Below are positions 1 through 8,117 of a stretch of DNA of 64,000 nucleotides, piece after piece (position 1 is the first letter of the stretch; each line of letters starts with the position of its first letter). Source of the DNA: JADFJB01 sp964464595. GTDB lineage: Bacteria; Zhuqueibacterota; JdFR-76; DREG01. The position numbers were made by a program, and so were the translations under genes. The notes under the pieces were generated by a model, which was given only the letters and a program-made list of their open reading frames with translations, was not told the origin of the DNA and did not search any database. The DNA is taken from the NCBI GenBank assembly GCA_964464595.1, contig CAYXGW010000003.1, forward strand, positions 1-64,000. Reading direction: 5' to 3'.

Positions 1-583
1 TGTCATCCGAATCAAAACTCGATGCATGGACCGGCAATGTACCATTGGGCGTCAACCCTGACGTCGTTACTTCAGAAGTCTCGCCGCTCAATCCGCTTAA
101 CACCTTCACTCGATGTGCCGCGCCAGCTGTTATTGTTACTCCATTACTAACATCTGCATCTCCACTACCATCACCCGCACTATGTGTTGCGTCAAATACA
201 ATATCCGATGTTGCACCTGTTACAGTGGGATTTTTAACAATACCAATGATCACGTTATGCTCACCCGTGGCATCTGTTCCTGTTCCATCCCGTTTAAAAT
301 TCACCGTAGTCGTCGTTGTAGATGTAATATCGAATCCACCATCCATTGTAGAACTAGTAGCGATGTTTACGTTTGACGCATCAAATCCGGAAGGAAATGT
401 AGCCGTAAATGTTGCTGCAGAATCTAACGTACCGACAATACTAAAAGTAAATGTATAATTTGTCATAATCCCCACTTCAGTGCTTTGAGCTACAACCTGG
501 GCAAAGACATTCGATGAAAAGCCAAAAGCAATTAATGCTACAAAAAAGAAGGTTTTATAATTCTTCCATAAATTTACGTGCAT
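1..583 (-). CDS. Secreted protein, repeat-like beta domain (3' end outside window)
   Basis: The frame is open from an ATG at 583 to the left edge, 194 codons, with no stop, so the gene is partial. Residues 1-29 form a signal peptide: a basic start, a hydrophobic core and an FAQ cleavage site. The mature part is rich in Thr, Ser, Gly and Asp, as in extracellular beta-sandwich proteins. About residues 65-115 (TFPSGFD, STMDGGF, VKNP) align by eye with the protein encoded at 620-1081, so the two are paralogous neighbours on the same strand. The function is not recognised. A filament, adhesin or surface-layer role would be inference only. The start is favoured because it directly precedes the signal peptide and has a GGA-type ribosome site upstream. 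Confidence 0.8.
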   Translation of the reverse strand, partial: MHVNLWKNYKTFFFVALIAFGFSSNVFAQVVAQSTEVGIMTNYTFTFSIVGTLDSAATFTATFPSGFDASNVNIATSSTMDGGFDITSTTTTTVNFKRDGTGTDATGEHNVIIGIVKNPTVTGATSDIVFDATHSAGDGSGDADVSNGVTITAGAAHRVKVLSGLSGETSEVTTSGLTPNGTLPVHASSFDSDD

Positions 584-619
584 TTGTGTCCAATCCGAAT
601 TTCTATTAAAATCAGAGAT

Positions 620-1081
620 CTAATTTACAATTACAATTGGGTTGCTTCGTGTTGATGAAACCGTATTCCCAGAGGCTTCTAAAACACGAAACAATACTAA
701 ATAATTTTTACCTGCATTATCCGGGTTTTTTACAACACTAAACAAAAGGTTTAATTCGTTCCCGGGATAAACCGGTTTACCTTCACCATTTCTACCTATT
801 TCTATAATAGTGTCTTTGACCGTCACACGAAACCCACCATTCATTGTATTTGAACCAGCTAATGAAACTTTTGACAAATCAAACTCCGGAGGGAAAGTAA
901 GAGAAAACCTGGCGTTTTGACTTATGGTATCAGAAGAAGTAAACTTTACTTCATATAGTGTGTGGGACCCTATTTTTGAATTTAACGGGATAACTGAAAC
1001 GCCACTATCTATTTCTTGTGCTGCAACTTTTAGAACAAGGGATAAAACAAAGACAAAAACAAAGAAAATCCATTTTCTCAT
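620..1081 (-). CDS. Small secreted protein, paralogue of the upstream-edge protein
   Basis: 153 residues. Residues 1-21 are a signal peptide (MRKWIFF start, hydrophobic core, VAAQ cleavage site). The mature protein is a predicted all-beta domain of about 130 residues with TFPPEFD, NTMNGGF and VVKNP motifs, matching the same motifs in the protein at 1-583. No catalytic motif is visible. It looks like a single copy of a domain that may be repeated in the larger neighbour. A GGAAG ribosome site precedes the ATG. It lies 15 bases downstream of the TPR gene at 1097-2224 on the same strand, so they may be co-transcribed. Function unknown; an extracellular structural role is inferred from the signal peptide and composition only. 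Confidence 0.8.
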   Translation of the reverse strand: MRKWIFFVFVFVLSLVLKVAAQEIDSGVSVIPLNSKIGSHTLYEVKFTSSDTISQNARFSLTFPPEFDLSKVSLAGSNTMNGGFRVTVKDTIIEIGRNGEGKPVYPGNELNLLFSVVKNPDNAGKNYLVLFRVLEASGNTVSSTRSNPIVIVN

Positions 1082-1096
1082 ATTTTACTTCCAGGT

Positions 1097-2224
1097 TTAT
1101 TTTAACAGTGCTCGTAATAAGATAATAAACCCCTTTCCCTCATTTTCCGCCAATTTCAAGTTCTTTTTAGCAACTTTATATGAAGGATTGATTTTTAGCG
1201 ATGTTCGAAATTGATCCATCGCTTTCAAGAATGTATTTCTACATTGAATTAGGTAGGCAACGCCCAAATTATTTCGAAGATCCGGAAACCCCGGATTCTC
1301 TTCTATTTTCTCTTTTAGCACATCAATATAATCAGAGAGAAGTCGGTCGTCTTTGCCCTTACCGCCAAACATAAATCGGAGATAAAACTCTTCATCAAAA
1401 TGATTGCTTTGTTGATCCTGGTTTAAACAATCGACTTCCTCAACCAAGTTAATCGCTTCTTCAAAGTTTCCATTTTGAATTTCTTCGATAGATTTTCGTA
1501 TTTCGAATCGATCGAACGTTGGATTTAAATCTACCGATTTTTGTAAATGAGCCAATATTTTCTTTTGCCTTAAAGGACTTGGAATCATATCAGAAGTGTG
1601 TTGCTCACCATTCATACTCGATAAATATACCTTACTAAGCATGAAGTGAGCGACATCATAAGAGGGATTTATTTCTATTGCTCGCTCCAGCGAATTAATC
1701 GAATTAATAAAATCTTCTTTTTTACGATAAGCGATGCCAAGTGAATAATGCAGATCGGGGTAATCTGGAGTTTTTTCTATAGTTTTGTTAAACAGCTCGA
1801 TTGCCTGGTCAAATAATCCTGCCTTGGTGTAAACGTTACCGAGATTAATACTTGCATCTACATAGTCTTTGTCTATCGATAATGCATCATTAAAACAATC
1901 AATCGCTTCGGTGAGTAGGTTTCTTTTTTCGAAAACCAATCCGAGCTTGTTTAATGATTGAACGTGGTTAGAGCCTTTCACTTTCCTGTACATGTAAAAC
2001 AATAATTCCCAGTCCGTAGAAATGTTCTTATGGGTTTCCTCAGTAAGTGATTGAGACTCTTCTTCAGTAGTATTTTCATTCACTTGTAATTTATAGGTAT
2101 CCAAAATATGGCCATTTTCCATTATCTGGGTTACTACATCTAATTCTTCCGAATCATACCACGTTTCGACAAGAAATTCTCTATTTTCAAAACGTATTGA
2201 ATTGGAATATCTTGTTTGTTGCAT
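1097..2224 (-). CDS. Cytoplasmic TPR-repeat protein
   Basis: 375 residues with no signal peptide. About residues 90-200 hold at least three clear tetratricopeptide repeats (LNKLGLVFEKRNLLTEAI, INLGNVYTKAGLFDQAI, YSLGIAYRKKEDFINSI). Another pair near the C-terminus (LRNNLGVAYLIQ, FRTSLKINPSY) follows an irregular middle section. The first 70 residues are not TPR and are unrecognised. TPR arrays mediate protein-protein contact, so a scaffold role is likely, but the partner is unknown. The start has a good GGGAGAG ribosome site five bases ahead. The 176-base upstream region carries a duplicated 13-mer that could be a regulator site. Confidence 0.8.
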   Translation of the reverse strand: MQQTRYSNSIRFENREFLVETWYDSEELDVVTQIMENGHILDTYKLQVNENTTEEESQSLTEETHKNISTDWELLFYMYRKVKGSNHVQSLNKLGLVFEKRNLLTEAIDCFNDALSIDKDYVDASINLGNVYTKAGLFDQAIELFNKTIEKTPDYPDLHYSLGIAYRKKEDFINSINSLERAIEINPSYDVAHFMLSKVYLSSMNGEQHTSDMIPSPLRQKKILAHLQKSVDLNPTFDRFEIRKSIEEIQNGNFEEAINLVEEVDCLNQDQQSNHFDEEFYLRFMFGGKGKDDRLLSDYIDVLKEKIEENPGFPDLRNNLGVAYLIQCRNTFLKAMDQFRTSLKINPSYKVAKKNLKLAENEGKGFIILLRALLK

Positions 2225-2289
2225 ATTTACTCTCCCAGGGTTATATACCCTTGGCTTGTTTCATTTTGACACATTGAATTAAGTTGGAC

Positions 2290-2350
2290 TACAAAAACTG
2301 TTTATTTGCGGTTCCTCGTTAGCTGCATTTTAATAATTACAAAAACTGTT
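2290..2350. repeat. Pair of 13-bp direct repeats in an intergenic region
   Basis: TACAAAAACTGTT occurs exactly at 2290-2302 and again at 2338-2350, 48 bases apart (between four and five helical turns). Both copies lie in the leader of the TPR gene that starts at 2224. A spaced identical pair in an upstream region is typical of operator sites, but no regulator is identified and the AT-rich base composition raises the chance of coincidence. Confidence 0.45.
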
Positions 2351-2400
2351 CCAAAAATGAGTTTTTCCCTTATTTTATATCGACTTAACAAAAGAATCCA

Positions 2401-3606
2401 TTAGTTTTCTTTAAGCTCAGACAAATTATATAATCCTGAATGAACCCTTTCCATTGCCTGTTGTAAGTTTGTCATAGAAGTTGCAAAAGAAATTCTCAAA
2501 TGTTTTGAACTACCAAATGCGCTACCCGGTACTAATGCTACCTTCTGGGTTTCAAGAATGTAATTACACAAATCTACCACGTTTTCAATTTTGTATTCAT
2601 TTATATGTGCAGGAAAAAACTTAGACACTTCAGGAAATATGTAAAAGGTTCCCTGGCTGCGATGACATCCGATTCCCTTAATTTTCATAAGACTTTCATA
2701 GACAAAGTCTCTTCTTTGTTTAAAGATTGCTGTCATTTCTTGAACACAATCCTGTGAACTGGTCAATGCAGAAAGTGCTGCCCATTGCGCTATGGATGTC
2801 GGGTTCGACGTCATATGACTTTGAATTTTACCCATTTGTGAGATAAACTTTTGTGGTCCTGCTGCATATCCAATTCGCCATCCGGTCATAGCGTAAGCTT
2901 TTGAAACTCCGCTAACTGAAATAACTCTTCCCTCCAACTCAGGATATGTGGCCAGAGACCGGATTTTTATGTCATCAAATATCATCGAATGATATAACTC
3001 ATCGGTTATGATGATGATGTTTGTATCCTTTAAAACTTCAACAATTTGATCTGTTTGATCTACGCCATAAACAACGCCTGTCGGATTTACCGGATTACAA
3101 AACATAAAGACTTTTGTTTTTTCCGTTATTGACTTTTTTAGTAATTCTGTATCGAAAGAAAATCCATTATCAAGCATGGTGGGAACAAAAACAGGTTTTG
3201 CACCGGAAAGCCTTACCATGGCCGGATAGCTGACCCAATATGGAGAGGGAATTAGAACTTCATCTCCTTCATCACAAATTGCCAGAAAAGCCGTTGCCAA
3301 TACATGCTTTCCGCCACAGGAAACAATGATTTCATCAGGCCCATGATCTATTCCATTTTCCTTCTTAAAGCGATGTGAAATCGCCTCACGCAATTGCGGA
3401 ATCCCCATTGCATGTGTATAGCGAGTGTGGCCGGCATTGATTGCTTCAATGGCTGCCTGCCGGATATGTACCGGTGTATCAAAGTCCGGTTCTCCTGCTC
3501 CAAGACCAATTACATCTTCTCCATTGGTCTTCATTTCAAGAACTCGCTTAGTTATTGCCAATGTCTCGGAAGGTGTTATCTTTGAAAGCCTTTTAGATAA
3601 ATTCAT
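2401..3606 (-). CDS. PLP-dependent aspartate/aromatic aminotransferase (class I/II)
   Basis: 401 residues, the usual length for fold-type I aminotransferases of the aspartate aminotransferase I-beta/gamma kind. It carries the family landmarks: LGAGEPDFDTP near residue 36, NPVNPTG near 171, TDELY near 201, and SGVSKAYAMTGWRIGY, in which Lys236 would bind pyridoxal phosphate and Arg244 its phosphate. It transfers amino groups between amino acids (most often aspartate, but aromatic or broad substrates are possible) and 2-oxoacids in the cytoplasm. The cofactor-region sequence SCGGKHVL differs from the common SNGAKQ, so the substrate cannot be fixed. It is followed by the TPR gene, and coaD lies upstream across a 118-base gap. 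Confidence 0.92.
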   Translation of the reverse strand: MNLSKRLSKITPSETLAITKRVLEMKTNGEDVIGLGAGEPDFDTPVHIRQAAIEAINAGHTRYTHAMGIPQLREAISHRFKKENGIDHGPDEIIVSCGGKHVLATAFLAICDEGDEVLIPSPYWVSYPAMVRLSGAKPVFVPTMLDNGFSFDTELLKKSITEKTKVFMFCNPVNPTGVVYGVDQTDQIVEVLKDTNIIIITDELYHSMIFDDIKIRSLATYPELEGRVISVSGVSKAYAMTGWRIGYAAGPQKFISQMGKIQSHMTSNPTSIAQWAALSALTSSQDCVQEMTAIFKQRRDFVYESLMKIKGIGCHRSQGTFYIFPEVSKFFPAHINEYKIENVVDLCNYILETQKVALVPGSAFGSSKHLRISFATSMTNLQQAMERVHSGLYNLSELKEN

Positions 3607-3724
3607 GCTTATTCAATTTGTTTTTTTTATTTTGCTTTTTCATAAATTTAAGAAAAGCCCCTATCAAAAGCATTGTCTATAAGTATACAAAATGATTTTC
3701 TTGTTCGGCATGTTTCGATAAAAA

Positions 3725-4234
3725 TTAAATTCTACGCACTGAATTTAGATTGTTTGAAAATTTCTCCTTTAATTTCCTTACTACAATTTCAGGAACAAGA
3801 TGTGAAATGTCTTCTCCGAAATAGGCAACCTCCTTAACTATTGATGAATTTAAGTAAATATAATTTTCGTGTGGCATGAGAAATACAGTTGCAATTTTTT
3901 CCCGCAATTTGCGATTCATCATAGCCATCTGTAATTCATACTCGAAATCTGAAATAGCTCTTAATCCACGGATAATTGCGACAGCATTCCTCATGCTGGC
4001 ATATTGGACCAATAATCCCTCAAAAGCATCAACCTCAATGTTTTCCAAAGAAACAATCGATTCCCGAATCATTTCTTTTCGCTCTTCCACAGAAAACAAA
4101 GGCTTTTTATCCGGGTTTTGAGCAATCGAAATGATGACTTCATCAAACATTTTTCTTGCTCTATCCACGATATCTATATGCCCGTTTGTTATTGGATCAA
4201 ATGTTCCGGGATAAATAGCTATTTTCTTTTTCAT
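3725..4234 (-). CDS. coaD: Phosphopantetheine adenylyltransferase
   Basis: 169 residues, the normal length. It joins ATP and 4'-phosphopantetheine to give dephospho-CoA, the penultimate step of coenzyme A synthesis in the cytoplasm. The nucleotidyltransferase signature YPGTFDPITNGHIDI (TxGH motif) is at residues 8-22. RGLRAISDFEYELQMA near residue 90 and the C-terminal SSIVKEVA motif are typical of bacterial CoaD. Its ATG overlaps the stop of rsmD by four bases, giving translational coupling. The rsmD-coaD pair is a common bacterial arrangement. Confidence 0.96.
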   Translation of the reverse strand: MKKKIAIYPGTFDPITNGHIDIVDRARKMFDEVIISIAQNPDKKPLFSVEERKEMIRESIVSLENIEVDAFEGLLVQYASMRNAVAIIRGLRAISDFEYELQMAMMNRKLREKIATVFLMPHENYIYLNSSIVKEVAYFGEDISHLVPEIVVRKLKEKFSNNLNSVRRI

Positions 4235-4788
4235 ATTACCTGTCTAAAAAACCTTACAATTGAATCTCCGAATGCTTTTACTCTAACTGATTCAAAATTG
4301 TATATATGATCTGAAATCAATTCTGTTTTATGATGTCGTAAAATCAAAGTTCCGTCTGTTTTTAACAAATAAGTCTTAGATAAAGCAAGTAAGAGTCGAC
4401 CTGCAATGGGTCTTCGAAACGGGGGATCTGAAAAAATTGTGTCGAATTCAACTTGCCTTTTACTCAAGGATTGAATGGTTTTATATACATCCGCAGTGAC
4501 TACTTCATAATTGTCAGGTTCAATATTTATTTTCTGAAGATTTCTGAGTAGTAAATCAGCAACTTTATGTGACCGTTCTATAAATGTACAATGATTGGCA
4601 CCACGACTGAGCGCTTCTATTCCAATAGACCCGGAACCAGCATATAAATCTAATATTTTTGTTGAAATGATTTGATCTCCGAGAATCCCAAATAAAGATT
4701 CTTTTATCCGGTTAGTAATTGGACGGAAATCTTCGATATTGCCTGCTTTTAAATGAACGCCTTTCCATTTCCCGGCAATTACTCTCAT
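4231..4788 (-). CDS. rsmD: 16S rRNA (guanine966-N2)-methyltransferase
   Basis: 185 residues, full length. It methylates G966 of 16S rRNA with S-adenosylmethionine. It begins with the family-typical MRVIAGKWKG. The SAM-binding motif DLYAGSGSIGIEALSRGA is near residue 47 and the catalytic DPPF (N6/N2-methylase DPPY type) is near residue 120. It overlaps coaD by four bases and lies ten bases downstream of the PilN/O-like gene at 4798-5859, so it may be transcribed with that group. Confidence 0.95.
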   Translation of the reverse strand: MRVIAGKWKGVHLKAGNIEDFRPITNRIKESLFGILGDQIISTKILDLYAGSGSIGIEALSRGANHCTFIERSHKVADLLLRNLQKINIEPDNYEVVTADVYKTIQSLSKRQVEFDTIFSDPPFRRPIAGRLLLALSKTYLLKTDGTLILRHHKTELISDHIYNFESVRVKAFGDSIVRFFRQVI

Positions 4789-4797
4789 TTATAGTAG

Positions 4798-5859
4798 TCA
4801 AGGATTATTTCGAAAAACATCAAGGTCAAGGACAGAGTTGACCTGGGGGTCGGATAAATCTCTGGTAGACTGCGTAATTGTGATTTTATTCAATCCAATA
4901 TTCTGATAGCTTCTTAATAAATCCTGGATGAAATTAACCACAGAGGTTTGCGCACCGGCCAATTTAACCGTCACAAGTCTTTGCATCGTGTCACCGGTAG
5001 ATATTTCGGAAGAAATATCAATTTGCCGAATTTGTAAATTACTTTGATTCGCTTTAACGGTTAAGCCTGATTGAATTTGGCTATCTTCAAGTAAACCTGT
5101 TGCGGTTATGGGGGTATTACTCGAAGGTATCGAACCCTGTATTTGTCGAACTAAGACCGTGGAAGTGCCAAATTGTTTTTCCTGGGATAATGCTTTTGAT
5201 AAAGTTTCTGCCGAATTCCTATCCAGGCTGTTCTCCAAATCCGAAAAAAGCGATTCGGATTCTGACACCAGTTCAGCCAAATAACCTTCATTAGCATACC
5301 GGAAAAAAGACAATTTAACTCCGGATGGCATTGAAGACAGAACATTATCTAAAAATATCGCTCCCGCAAAATTTTGTTGACGTTTATTATCTAGAGCAGT
5401 AACAACAGCCGGCGTTCCGGTGTTTATTGTTTTTGTATCTTCTTCGGTTGTACTAACAGGTGTATTGTTCACATCCACTGGATCTCCAACCTGTTGACCG
5501 TCAGGTTCCTCAATTTCTGGTTGTGATGTCACTTGTTGAGAAGACTCTGTTTGGGTTTGATCGTTTCTTTTCTCATCACTCGGTCCGCGGGGATAAAAAA
5601 TAATTGTCAGGACAATAATCAAAACACCAACAATCCCGGCAACTATCGGCCATGGAGAAGATTTTCTAAATTCGTACTGTTTCGTATCGTGTTCTGTTTC
5701 AGGTTCAGCGTGTTCTTCGGTTTTCTCTACAGCTATCGCCGGTTGCTCTTTAGCTTCCTGTGGCTGGATTTGTTGATCATCTAGGAGAGATTCAGGAGCA
5801 GGCTCCATACTTACTTCTTTGGAAAAGTCTTTTCCATCCAAAAGATTAAATGTAGTCAT
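4798..5859 (-). CDS. PilN/PilO-like single-pass inner-membrane protein
   Basis: 353 residues. It starts MTTFNLLDGKDF, resembling the short N-terminal peptide of PilN that binds PilM. Then comes an acidic, low-complexity cytoplasmic linker (Glu/Gln/Pro-rich, about 15-65), one membrane segment around residues 72-90 (PIVAGIVGVLIIVLTIIF), a Ser/Thr/Gln-rich linker, and a periplasmic alpha/beta region from about 160. The final part (VNFIQDLLRSYQNIGLNKI) resembles the ferredoxin-like domain of PilN/PilO. The gene follows the PilM-like gene by 14 bases, the order seen in type IV pilus and type II secretion inner-membrane platforms. Assignment rests on topology and neighbour, because sequence similarity is weak by eye. 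Confidence 0.6.
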   Translation of the reverse strand: MTTFNLLDGKDFSKEVSMEPAPESLLDDQQIQPQEAKEQPAIAVEKTEEHAEPETEHDTKQYEFRKSSPWPIVAGIVGVLIIVLTIIFYPRGPSDEKRNDQTQTESSQQVTSQPEIEEPDGQQVGDPVDVNNTPVSTTEEDTKTINTGTPAVVTALDNKRQQNFAGAIFLDNVLSSMPSGVKLSFFRYANEGYLAELVSESESLFSDLENSLDRNSAETLSKALSQEKQFGTSTVLVRQIQGSIPSSNTPITATGLLEDSQIQSGLTVKANQSNLQIRQIDISSEISTGDTMQRLVTVKLAGAQTSVVNFIQDLLRSYQNIGLNKITITQSTRDLSDPQVNSVLDLDVFRNNP

Positions 5860-5873
5860 AAATACCTCAGTAT

Positions 5874-6827
5874 TTATTCAGGGATAGATCGTAATGCAGA
5901 ACCAATACAAATAGAATATTCACTTGAAAGAGAAACATTGGTTGAAAAATCACTAATTCCCGGATCCAATTCCAACATTTTGAAGGGTTCCACTAAAACA
6001 ACTTCCCGAGATGGACTTATTGTCATATAATCTGCTAAATCCGGTGAGGCCTTTTCACCAAACAGGTAGAGGGAATCAACCGCTTTTTCTTCATCCAATT
6101 GATGTTCCAGCAACTTCCTGCGAATTTCTTTGTTTAACAACCGGGATAAAGTCTCTTCGGATTCGAATGCTGCGATCGATTGTTCATTGTTTTCAGAATT
6201 AAATGCAATTTTGTAAAAATCAAAGAATTTCCCTTTACGGACAAACTGTATTTTTAAAGTATCCTGACGAATATCGGCTAATACCACAAAATCCTTTTCA
6301 TCAATCTTATAGATATGCTTTATACCATTCAATGCAGAAAACAAATCTAACTCCAGATACTTTAATTCAATTTGGGGATTATCAAATAAATTCCTTACGG
6401 CTTGAGTAATATCCTTTCGAACCGCTACCGAAACGACAGCATCTTTATCACCAAAAAATTCATTGGAAATTTTTTCATAAACAAATTGATAATCTTTTAA
6501 AGATTGATCCGGAAATATTTGTCGGTATTCCCAATTAATAAACTCTTCTATTTGATCAAAACTCAATTCGCGATCTATTAGAAATTTTTTAACAAATGCC
6601 AATTGATTATCAAGAGCAACCATGACTGGCCCTTTTAACTCGTACTGTTTAACAGCTTCATCAATCAATTCTTTAAAAGTTTGATGGGCCGCATTATTTA
6701 ATAAGCTCTCATTGGTAAAGGGGATAGCCGCCGGTCGTTTAGCAAACCGTTTAATAGCCGGTTTTCCGTTGGGATTTTCGATTTCAACAAACTGAAAAGA
6801 ATTTTTAAGTAGAGAAAATCCTATCAT
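5874..6827 (-). CDS. PilM-like actin-fold ATPase of a pilus/secretion platform
   Basis: 317 residues, cytoplasmic. It begins MIGFSLLKNSFQFVEI, matching the first beta-strand of PilM/GspL actin-like proteins. Near residue 180 is FVVLADIRQDTLKIQFVRKGK, like the second phosphate strand of the fold, and it ends with CIGSALRSI, the closing helix typical of PilM. PilM anchors PilN/PilO at the cytoplasmic face of type IV pilus and type II secretion machines. The adjacent downstream gene has PilN/O topology and the upstream gene encodes a pseudopilin-like protein, which supports the call. No PilB, PilC or PilQ gene is in the window, so the rest of the machine would have to be encoded elsewhere. Confidence 0.65.
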   Translation of the reverse strand: MIGFSLLKNSFQFVEIENPNGKPAIKRFAKRPAAIPFTNESLLNNAAHQTFKELIDEAVKQYELKGPVMVALDNQLAFVKKFLIDRELSFDQIEEFINWEYRQIFPDQSLKDYQFVYEKISNEFFGDKDAVVSVAVRKDITQAVRNLFDNPQIELKYLELDLFSALNGIKHIYKIDEKDFVVLADIRQDTLKIQFVRKGKFFDFYKIAFNSENNEQSIAAFESEETLSRLLNKEIRRKLLEHQLDEEKAVDSLYLFGEKASPDLADYMTISPSREVVLVEPFKMLELDPGISDFSTNVSLSSEYSICIGSALRSIPE

Positions 6828-6870
6828 AATACTTTTTCCTGACCTTTAATAAAAGACATGATTAACTTTT

Positions 6871-7527
6871 TCATTTCTTTTTTTCCTTCCAGGAAGTCTC
6901 ACCATTATCAATATTGCCATGATTTCCAATTTTTCCACCTCCGAGAAAACTAAACGTAAATCGGTCATTCAAACTGTCCATGTTTGTCGAATCCAAAGGA
7001 CAATAAACCTTTAACACCTTAATTATTGAAGTATCCACAGATCCAATATGATACGGTTTTCCAATAGATGGGCATAGATGTAATAAATCCAATGATTTTT
7101 CAATCAGAGCATCAACCGTTTCCCGGTTAGATAATGTGTCAGATCTGGCAAGTACCAATTTTAATGCAGAATCTGCTGCTGTAGTATCAGTTACTTCTTC
7201 GTACGTGGTCAGATAATCTTTAATTGTGGAAACAAAAAATGAATCTCTCAGTGCATTCATCACAGTGTCTGCTACCCATGCGGAATCATTCTTAAGAAAT
7301 TCTATCACATTCACAATTGAAGAATCAAATTTCTGTGAAATATGAAGTTGAAGAAATAAAATTTCTGCATTTTGGACTTTTTTCATGTTTTCTCTACACA
7401 AATCTGTATCCTGTTCTATTACCTCCCAAACAGATTTTGGGTACAAAATTGTACCCACTAACAACGATAACAGGATAACGATCAAGATTTCGTATATGAG
7501 TGAGCCTTTTACTTTTCGATGGATCAT
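6871..7527 (-). CDS. Pseudopilin-like protein with a class III (prepilin) signal
   Basis: 218 residues. The short basic leader MIHRKVKG is followed by SLIYEILIVILLSLLVG. Gly at -1 and Glu at +5 of a hydrophobic helix are the prepilin-peptidase signature, although the usual Phe at +1 is Ser here. The remainder is a predicted soluble domain, helical near the middle, with a GGGK-containing low-complexity end and a Lys-rich tail. It would be inserted in the inner membrane, cleaved and possibly assembled into a pseudopilus. It sits directly upstream of the PilM-like and PilN/O-like genes. An ordinary single-pass anchored protein is the alternative. Confidence 0.55.
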   Translation of the reverse strand: MIHRKVKGSLIYEILIVILLSLLVGTILYPKSVWEVIEQDTDLCRENMKKVQNAEILFLQLHISQKFDSSIVNVIEFLKNDSAWVADTVMNALRDSFFVSTIKDYLTTYEEVTDTTAADSALKLVLARSDTLSNRETVDALIEKSLDLLHLCPSIGKPYHIGSVDTSIIKVLKVYCPLDSTNMDSLNDRFTFSFLGGGKIGNHGNIDNGETSWKEKKK

Positions 7528-7593
7528 CTTTCCTCCTCAGGTAAGTTTCCGGTTCTCAAAATAAGTAAATTAAAGTTCATCAAAGTAGCAATC

Positions 7594-7797
7594 TCATTTA
7601 AATAAAAGGAACGACTTTATTTTTTCTAACTTTTTACTGCCAATGCCTTTAACATAAGTTAAATCTTCGAATGAAGCAAATTTGCCATTTTCATTACGGT
7701 AATTCACAATACGTTGTGCCAAAATCGGACCAATTCCAGGTAATCTTGCAAATTCTTCTGAACTTGCCGTATTGATATTGATTTTATCCTTAAACAA
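7594..7797 (-). CDS. ComEA-like helix-hairpin-helix DNA-binding protein (conservative start)
   Basis: From a TTG at 7797 this gives 67 residues that are one tandem helix-hairpin-helix unit. It holds INTASSEEFARLPGIGP, then AQRIVNYRNENGKF, then YVKGIGSKKLEKIK, which is the ComEA/Tex-like signature for non-specific double-stranded DNA binding in natural transformation. The same frame continues open upstream to a stop at 8068-8070 and encodes a membrane segment there, so the real protein is probably a longer, membrane-anchored ComEA (see the 7798-8067 entry). TTG lacks a good ribosome site. Its position beside pseudopilin, PilM and PilN/O-like genes suits a DNA-uptake role, though this is inference. 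Confidence 0.7.
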   Translation of the reverse strand: MFKDKININTASSEEFARLPGIGPILAQRIVNYRNENGKFASFEDLTYVKGIGSKKLEKIKSFLLFK

Positions 7798-8067
7798 CTC
7801 GGTAGGATTTGATGTAGGCTTATCCCTTTGTTCATACCATAAACTTTCTATCTCAGTAACTTTCAGCTTTAGTAAATTTGCTTCTTCTATCCAGTTTTGA
7901 AGGGATTGATCTTTTTTTTGAGAATCGGGTAAGTTGGGTATAAGAATTCCAAAAGCAAGTCCAAATAGGAGAACTATAGTAATTTGAATTTGTAACCGCG
8001 ATATACCAAAATTCTCAAGTAAATGTTTAAACCTAAAATTAATCTTTTTATTTAAAACAATATTCCT
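7798..8067 (-). other. In-frame 5' extension of the ComEA-like gene, no standard start codon
   Basis: Reading on from the TTG at 7797, the frame stays open for 90 codons to an in-frame stop at 8068-8070. The extension encodes a basic segment, then a hydrophobic stretch (ITIVLLFGLAFGILI), then a charged linker, the same architecture as membrane-anchored ComEA. No in-frame ATG, GTG or TTG exists in it. ATT codons at 8059-8061 and 8041-8043 are the nearest candidates, with AAAGGA just upstream of the first. Either a rare ATT start is used, as in infC, or the gene has lost its start. Confidence 0.55.
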
Positions 8068-8117
8068 TTAAAATACAATTACTTTTTTTTAAATGAACAA
8101 CATTTTATTTAAATTTG

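Noticed and set aside
45..458. 137-residue plus-strand open frame at the left edge
   Set aside because: It is the antisense of the partial secreted protein, whose minus-strand frame has a signal peptide and a paralogue next door.
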